Source: Thermoanaerobaculia bacterium
GTDB taxonomy: Bacteria; Acidobacteriota; Thermoanaerobaculia; UBA5066
Direction: 5' to 3'
NCBI GenBank assembly: GCA_022071945.1
Contig: JAJVIN010000028.1
Location: 1-64,000, forward strand
Length of the DNA: 64,000 nt
The translations under genes and the position numbers were made by a program. Below, in pieces: positions 59,591 to 64,000 of this stretch; the stretch's first letter is position 1; the number at the start of each line of letters is the position of its first letter. The notes beneath the pieces were generated by a model. That model was given only the letters and a program-made list of their open reading frames with translations. It was not told the origin of the DNA and ran no database searches.

Positions 59591-60934
59591 ATGGTCTTCT
59601 TCAACTACGCCACGATGCAGATGGCCGCGAAGATCGTTTACTACGGTCCGGGTCTGTGCGGCAAGACGACGAACCTGCACGTCATCTATAACCGGACGGC
59701 CCCGAACTCGCGCGGTGAGATGGTGTCTCTGGAGACCGAGACCGACCGGACGCTGTTTTTTGACCTTCTCCCCCTCGACGTCGGGGTGATCGGCGGGTTC
59801 AAGACGCGTTTGCAGCTCTACACCGTTCCGGGTCAGGTCTTCTACAACACGACGCGGAAGCTGGTGCTGAAGGGTGTCGACGGGATCGTCTTCGTCGCCG
59901 ACTCCCAGCGCCCCATGCTCGAGCCGAACCGGGAGAGCTTCAAGAACCTGCAGGACAACCTCGCCGAGGCCGGACAGGACTGGCGGAAGATCCCGCTGGT
60001 TCTGCAGTACAACAAGCGCGACATCACCAATATCCTGACCGTCGACGAGCTGAACGCGGCGCTCAACCCGGACGGAGCGATCGAGTGGTACGAATCTTCG
60101 GCCGCCAACGGTCTGGGTGTCTTCGAGACCCTGAAGGGGATCTCGAAACAGACGCTGAAGGTCCTGCGCGAGAAGATGTCGCAGGATCTCAAGAAGCCCT
60201 CGGTCATCGCGGCTCCGGCGGCGGGCATCAGCCAGGCGATCCCCGTTCTTTCACCGGGTGGTCTCGCGGGACAGGTCCCCGGAGGTCCTTCAAAGGGTCA
60301 GGGAGAGACTCTCGCAAAGCTGGCCCGGTTCGCCGAGTTCAGCGGTGGGACGGGAGCGACACCGCCCGCGGTGCCGGCCGTTCCGCCTTCCACTTCGAGC
60401 ACGACGGCGAAGGTCCCCGCCCTTTCGACCGAACCCCCTCCTTCCGCCCCTGTGCTCGCGCCGCCTCCGAAGCCCGAGGCGGTGGTCTTTTCAGAAGCCG
60501 AGACTCCTTCCCAGAAGGCTGTCCCGGCGGAGACTTCTGTGAAACACGTTCGAGTCCGTTCGAACGTCGACATCCTCTCCGAGCTCGACAAGCTCCGGAA
60601 GGCCTCGACGCAAAAGCCGCCCGGATCATCAGGAGCTTTCCCGGTCGTCCCGATCGCGGGCTTGACGGGGGAAACCGGCAAGAAGTCAGCGATCTCCCTG
60701 GACGACATCCTCTCCAACGCCCAGAACCACAAGCGGGAGCTCTCGAAGTCTTTCGACGTGGCCGTGCCGCGCGACACGCTGCACCAGAGCCGTTCGGTCG
60801 TCGTCGCCCTGCGTTTCAGCGACGAATACGGGGGACCCCTCATGCTCGAGAAGACCTTTTCGGTCGATCTCTCGAACCTCCGGGATGTCCAAAGATTGCT
60901 CCTTTCCCTCAAATTCAACGTTCAGGGCGAGTAA
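59591..60934 (+). CDS. mglA: MglA-type small Ras-like GTPase with long C-terminal extension
   Basis: GTPase that sets cell polarity and motility with type IV pili or gliding machinery. Residues 1-195 match MglA: P-loop GPGLCGKTTN at 19-28, the switch-1 region with SLETETDRTLFFDLLP, switch 2 YTVPGQVFYNTTRKLVLKG and base-recognition QYNKRD near 137-142. Unlike the usual 195-residue protein, this one is 447 residues: a Pro/Ala/Ser-rich linker (about 205-320) leads to a C-terminal domain (SNVDILSELDKLRKAS; SRSVVVALRFSDEYGGPLML; VDLSNLRDVQRLLLSL) that I do not recognise. GAAGGA lies just upstream of the ATG. Confidence 0.93.
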   Translation: MVFFNYATMQMAAKIVYYGPGLCGKTTNLHVIYNRTAPNSRGEMVSLETETDRTLFFDLLPLDVGVIGGFKTRLQLYTVPGQVFYNTTRKLVLKGVDGIVFVADSQRPMLEPNRESFKNLQDNLAEAGQDWRKIPLVLQYNKRDITNILTVDELNAALNPDGAIEWYESSAANGLGVFETLKGISKQTLKVLREKMSQDLKKPSVIAAPAAGISQAIPVLSPGGLAGQVPGGPSKGQGETLAKLARFAEFSGGTGATPPAVPAVPPSTSSTTAKVPALSTEPPPSAPVLAPPPKPEAVVFSEAETPSQKAVPAETSVKHVRVRSNVDILSELDKLRKASTQKPPGSSGAFPVVPIAGLTGETGKKSAISLDDILSNAQNHKRELSKSFDVAVPRDTLHQSRSVVVALRFSDEYGGPLMLEKTFSVDLSNLRDVQRLLLSLKFNVQGE

Positions 60935-60991
60935 TCCTTCAAAAAAGTTGCCGTGAAGGCTCCTCACCCCCTTGACCGGGGAGCGGGTCTT

Positions 60992-61008
60992 CGCGCTAAC
61001 TTAGCGCG
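60992..61008 (+). promoter_or_regulatory. 17-base perfect palindrome overlapping the transglycosylase start
   Basis: CGCGCTAA-C-TTAGCGCG is a perfect 8-bp dyad whose last G is the first base of the GTG start codon. TTGACC at 60972-60977 resembles a -35, and TAACTT within the palindrome could act as a -10, so it may be an operator or a translation-blocking hairpin. Confidence 0.55.
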
Positions 61009-62966
61009 TGCGGAAAAACCAGGCTTCTTTTCCGGCCGTGCCAGCTTTTTCCCCGTTTTCGGCACGGTCCTTTTTCGTGATCCCCGCTCTCGCGTGCCTG
61101 GCTCTGGCAGGTTCGGGGTGCTCCTCCTCGCAATCGAAGTCTCAGGCGCCGGTGACGGCTCCGTCGCAGGCCCGGCAACGGGAACCGGAAACGAACCAGG
61201 CTTTCCGGGTGGCGTCCGAGCAGTTCTATCGCGGCAAGGCTCACGCTCTCTCGGGCGAACCCGACTGTGCCCGCCTCGAGTTCGACGCGGCCCTGGAGAC
61301 CATCCGCCAGAATGCCCGGCCCGGCAATGCGGCAGACCTGGCCTTCGCGCAGCAACTCTTCGACAGTATCGATCTCTACCGGACGATCCTCTCCGGTCCC
61401 AACGGCTCGGAGGAACGCCCCCCGGCCGAAGACACCTCCGACACCCTGATCGCGTCGGTCCCGCCGGCTCCGAGTCAGGAGGAGCTGGAAACGGCCAAGA
61501 ACGAAGTAGCCGGGTCCCAGAAGTCCGTCACCTACGACGTGCCCCTCGTCGTGAATGACGCGGTCCTCAGGGCCATCGCGTTCTACCAGTTCCGGACGCC
61601 CCAGCACTTCGCGGCCGCCCTGAAAAGGAGCGGGCGCTATCTGCCGATGATGCGGCAAATCCTCCGGGAGCAAGGGCTTCCCGAGGATCTCGTCTACATC
61701 GCGATGATCGAATCGGCGTTCAAGCCGGTGGCCCACTCCCGCAAGGGCGCGCACGGCTTCTGGCAGTTCATCGATGGCACGGCCACCCGCTACTCGCTCC
61801 GCCGGAACCGGCAGTTCGACGAGCGGAGCGACCCGGTGAAGTCGACCCTTGCCGCCGCCGCCTACTTCCGGGATCTGTACGAGCTCTTCGGAGACTGGTA
61901 TCTCGCCATGGCGGGCTACAGCACCGGTGAGGGGCGCGTGATCCGGGCCCTCCAGCGCACGGGAGCCCGCGACTACTGGGAGCTCAACGCGATGAGCGCC
62001 CTGCACCCCGAGACCGAGGCCTACGTTCCGTTCTTCCTCGCGACGATGATCATCGCGAAGGACCCGATGAGGTTCGGGTTCGATGTCATTCCGGATCCTC
62101 CCCTGGAATTCGAGACCGTCGAGCTCGACCGCACGATGGATCTTGCGCGGGTGGCCACCGCCATCGGCAGCACCGTCGAGGACCTGAGGACTCTCAACAG
62201 CGAGCTGACGAGCCGGTTCACCCCTCGCCCGGAGCCCACCTACCCGCTTCGCGTCCCCGTCGGGGCGGCGTCCATCCTGAAATCGGCCCTCGCCTCGCTC
62301 CCCTCCGCCCCCGAGTACGAGGAGCGCCGCGTGGCCGTGAAGAAGGGAGACACCATCGAGCGCGTCGCGGCGCGGTACGGGATGTCCGTCACCGACTTCC
62401 GTGAGCTCAACGACCTTCCCCAGAAGGCCCGGCTCAAGAAGGGCAGCAAGGTCACGGTTCTCGTGGCGCGGATCCCGGCGACGGTGAGCCGCCCGTCCCT
62501 CGTCGCCGTGCGCGGCACGGTCGAGCCGGCGCAGAGAGCGTCCTCCGGCGCCAGGGTCGAGGGAGAGATCCGGGCGCTTCCCACCCCCTCCTCGGCGGTG
62601 ACGAATCCAGCGGAGATCGGGATCGCCTCTTACCAGACGGTCTCCGTCTCGAGCCCGAGACCAGCGCCCCGGCCGCTTCCCGATACGGTCAGCATCCCGG
62701 CGGAAGGATTTGCGAGGGACACGGTCCCGGCGGTGCGCCGCGTGGATGCGGAGAAGACGGTGGAGAGAAGCGAGGCCGCCAAGCGCAAGGCCTCCGCGAA
62801 GGCTCGCAAGCCCAGCTACACGGTCCGCAAGGGGGACACCCTCTACCAGATCGCGGAGCGCCACGGGGTGACCGTGGAGAAGCTCGCGAAAGAGAACCGG
62901 ATCCGTCCGCGAACGCCCCTGCAGGTCGGCCAGAAGCTCGCTCTTCCGGCAGAGCCGGCGCGCTAG
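61008..62966 (+). CDS. mltD: MltD-like lipoprotein lytic transglycosylase with two LysM domains
   Basis: 652-residue exported murein transglycosylase. Lipoprotein signal with lipobox LALAGSGC near 31-38; a Ser/Gln-rich linker; an N-terminal region (40-170); the SLT domain with [23 protein letters not shown] (catalytic Glu in the IES segment, near 240), [19 protein letters not shown] and [26 protein letters not shown]; a linker; LysM 1 ([25 protein letters not shown] near 445-470) and LysM 2 ([25 protein letters not shown] near 605-630). It cleaves glycan strands and anchors to peptidoglycan. The start is GTG, overlapping a palindrome. Confidence 0.93.
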   Translation: MRKNQASFPAVPAFSPFSARSFFVIPALACLALAGSGCSSSQSKSQAPVTAPSQARQREPETNQAFRVASEQFYRGKAHALSGEPDCARLEFDAALETIRQNARPGNAADLAFAQQLFDSIDLYRTILSGPNGSEERPPAEDTSDTLIASVPPAPSQEELETAKNEVAGSQKSVTYDVPLVVNDAVLRAIAFYQFRTPQHFAAALKRSGRYLPMMRQILREQGLPEDLVYIAMIESAFKPVAHSRKGAHGFWQFIDGTATRYSLRRNRQFDERSDPVKSTLAAAAYFRDLYELFGDWYLAMAGYSTGEGRVIRALQRTGARDYWELNAMSALHPETEAYVPFFLATMIIAKDPMRFGFDVIPDPPLEFETVELDRTMDLARVATAIGSTVEDLRTLNSELTSRFTPRPEPTYPLRVPVGAASILKSALASLPSAPEYEERRVAVKKGDTIERVAARYGMSVTDFRELNDLPQKARLKKGSKVTVLVARIPATVSRPSLVAVRGTVEPAQRASSGARVEGEIRALPTPSSAVTNPAEIGIASYQTVSVSSPRPAPRPLPDTVSIPAEGFARDTVPAVRRVDAEKTVERSEAAKRKASAKARKPSYTVRKGDTLYQIAERHGVTVEKLAKENRIRPRTPLQVGQKLALPAEPAR

Positions 62967-62973
62967 CCCTTCC

Positions 62974-64000
62974 TTGAGCGTCGCCCGCGTCTTTTCCGCG
63001 AGCGTCCTCGGCCTGGAAGGGCGAACGGTCATCGTCGAGACCGCCATCGGGGCCGGCATGCCCGGCCTTGCGATCGTCGGGCTGCCCGACACGGCCGTCA
63101 AGGAGAGCCGGGAACGGGTGAAATCCGCGCTTCGTCAGCTTGGCTTTCCGGTTCCAAACCGCAACGTCATCGTGAATCTCGCTCCGGCCGACCTCCCCAA
63201 GGCCGGGACGGGGCTCGATCTCCCGCTGGCCGTTTCGATCCTCCTGGCCAACGGAGATCTCCCCCTCGAATGCACCGCGGGCCTCACCCTCGTCGGGGAG
63301 CTGGCGCTGGACGGAACCCTGAGACCCGTTCCTGGGCTCCTGGCCATTGCCGAGGCCTCCCGCAGGGAGGGACGGCCGGAGCTCATCGTCCCCTTGGAAA
63401 ACGCTCTGGAGGCCGCTGCCATCGACGGTGTCACGGTCCGTCCCGCGAGCCACCTCGGCGCCGTGATGGCTCACCTCTCGGGCCGGGAACTCCTGGCTGC
63501 CGTTTCGGACGACTCCCCCTGGACCGGGAGCGAGGAGAGCCCGCTCGACGCCGATCTGAGAGACGTGAGGGGACAAGTTTTGCCCAAGCGGGCGCTGGAG
63601 ATCGCGGCCGCGGGCGCTCACAACATCCTGTTCAGCGGTCCCCCCGGTTCGGGAAAGACGATGCTCGCTCGGAGGCTCCCGGGAATCCTGCCGCCTCTTA
63701 GCCGGGAGGAAGCCCTCGAGCTGACCCTCGTCTGGAGCGTCGCGGGAAAGCTCCCGGCCGCGACCGGCCTGATCCGGTCTCGCCCGTTTCGCTCCCCGCA
63801 TCACGGGGCCTCGGCGGCGGCCCTCAGCGGGGGCGGAACCGATCCCCGGCCGGGTGAGCTCTCGCTGGCGCACTTCGGAGTCCTCTTTCTCGACGAGCTG
63901 CCGGAATTCCGCCGGGATGCCCTCGAGACCTTGCGCGAGCCTCTCGAGGACGGCGTGGTCTCGGTGGCCCGGGCGGCCGGCGCCCGGACTTTCCCGGCCC
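62974..64000 (+). CDS. comM: YifB/ComM-family Mg-chelatase-like AAA ATPase (3' end cut)
   Basis: Truncated at the window edge; 342 codons are present. It has the ComM N-domain ([66 protein letters not shown] in pieces), a linker, then the AAA+ core: Walker [23 protein letters not shown] near 217-238 and Walker [11 protein letters not shown] near 307-316. ComM is a branch-migration helicase needed in natural transformation. The start is TTG at 62974, 7 bases after the mltD stop, without a clear ribosome site; the first Met lies inside the conserved N-domain and is too late. Confidence 0.93.
   Translation, partial: MSVARVFSASVLGLEGRTVIVETAIGAGMPGLAIVGLPDTAVKESRERVKSALRQLGFPVPNRNVIVNLAPADLPKAGTGLDLPLAVSILLANGDLPLECTAGLTLVGELALDGTLRPVPGLLAIAEASRREGRPELIVPLENALEAAAIDGVTVRPASHLGAVMAHLSGRELLAAVSDDSPWTGSEESPLDADLRDVRGQVLPKRALEIAAAGAHNILFSGPPGSGKTMLARRLPGILPPLSREEALELTLVWSVAGKLPAATGLIRSRPFRSPHHGASAAALSGGGTDPRPGELSLAHFGVLFLDELPEFRRDALETLREPLEDGVVSVARAAGARTFPA

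Overview
The window is a 64-kb piece of a GC-rich bacterial chromosome that is mostly housekeeping genes, packed in short operons with 1-4 base start/stop overlaps (ATGA, TTGA, GTGA, TGATG). Two PilT-family ATPases, MglA, two very large surface proteins with SLH-like ends, a lipoprotein transglycosylase, a fused 2-oxoglutarate dehydrogenase and an hrcA-grpE-dnaK-dnaJ-prmA-rsmE gene order together suggest a Gram-negative, pilus-bearing bacterium. Acidobacteriota (for example Thermoanaerobaculia-like) is my best guess, but this is inference from gene content and no search was run. No phage, CRISPR array or plasmid module was seen. The one clear mobile element is a REP-associated tyrosine transposase with a repeat array.

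Layout. 0.2-4.3 kb (minus): Trm112-like protein, O-antigen-ligase-like protein, xseA, xseB, ispA. 4.4-7.6 kb (minus): YmdB-type phosphoesterase, RNase Y, a probable 6S RNA, zapA. 7.6-14.7 kb (minus): two tRNA-Val genes, thrS, infC (apparent ATT start), rpmI, rplT, pheS, pheT and a small coiled-coil protein. 14.8-21.9 kb: an orphan SBP5-type protein, PolX with a degraded polymerase site, an alkaline-phosphatase-superfamily lipoprotein, pyruvate kinase, folE. 21.9-25.5 kb (minus): a group holding an unusual PilT-like ATPase and a BtuF-like receptor. 25.7-29.4 kb: surface protein 1. 29.5-36.2 kb: 2-oxoglutarate dehydrogenase, type II pantothenate kinase, SDR, canonical PilT. 36.2-40.1 kb: DegT aminotransferase, a hydrolase-like pseudoenzyme, aldehyde dehydrogenase. 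40.1-41.5 kb: repeat array and RAYT transposase. 41.8-46.6 kb: DEAD-box helicase, Asp-nucleophile alpha/beta hydrolase, two glycosyltransferases. 46.6-51.0 kb: surface protein 2, which shares its C-terminal half with protein 1. 51.1-58.6 kb (minus): hrcA-grpE-dnaK-dnaJ-prmA-rsmE-ilvE. 58.7-64.0 kb (plus): DUF2520 protein, MglA, MltD-like transglycosylase, and ComM, which is cut by the window end.

Functional links. The translation genes (thrS, infC, rpmI, rplT, pheST) form one block in the classic bacterial order. The chaperone operon carries two translation-related methyltransferases, as in Firmicutes. PilT, the PilT-like paralogue and MglA point to type IV pilus motility or polarity control. 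The two surface proteins are probably displayed or anchored by the same C-terminal module.

Most interesting observations: a recurrent promoter layout in which a TANNNT box sits 6-7 bases before the start codon with no Shine-Dalgarno sequence (leaderless transcripts); infC starting at ATT; PheT lacking its tRNA-binding OB domain; PolX without its catalytic aspartates; a PilT paralogue with Walker B Glu changed to Gln; the repeat array beside the RAYT gene; and the paired surface proteins. I did not find a clearly new multi-gene system. Family assignments come from recognising motifs in translated sequence, without alignments or database searches.
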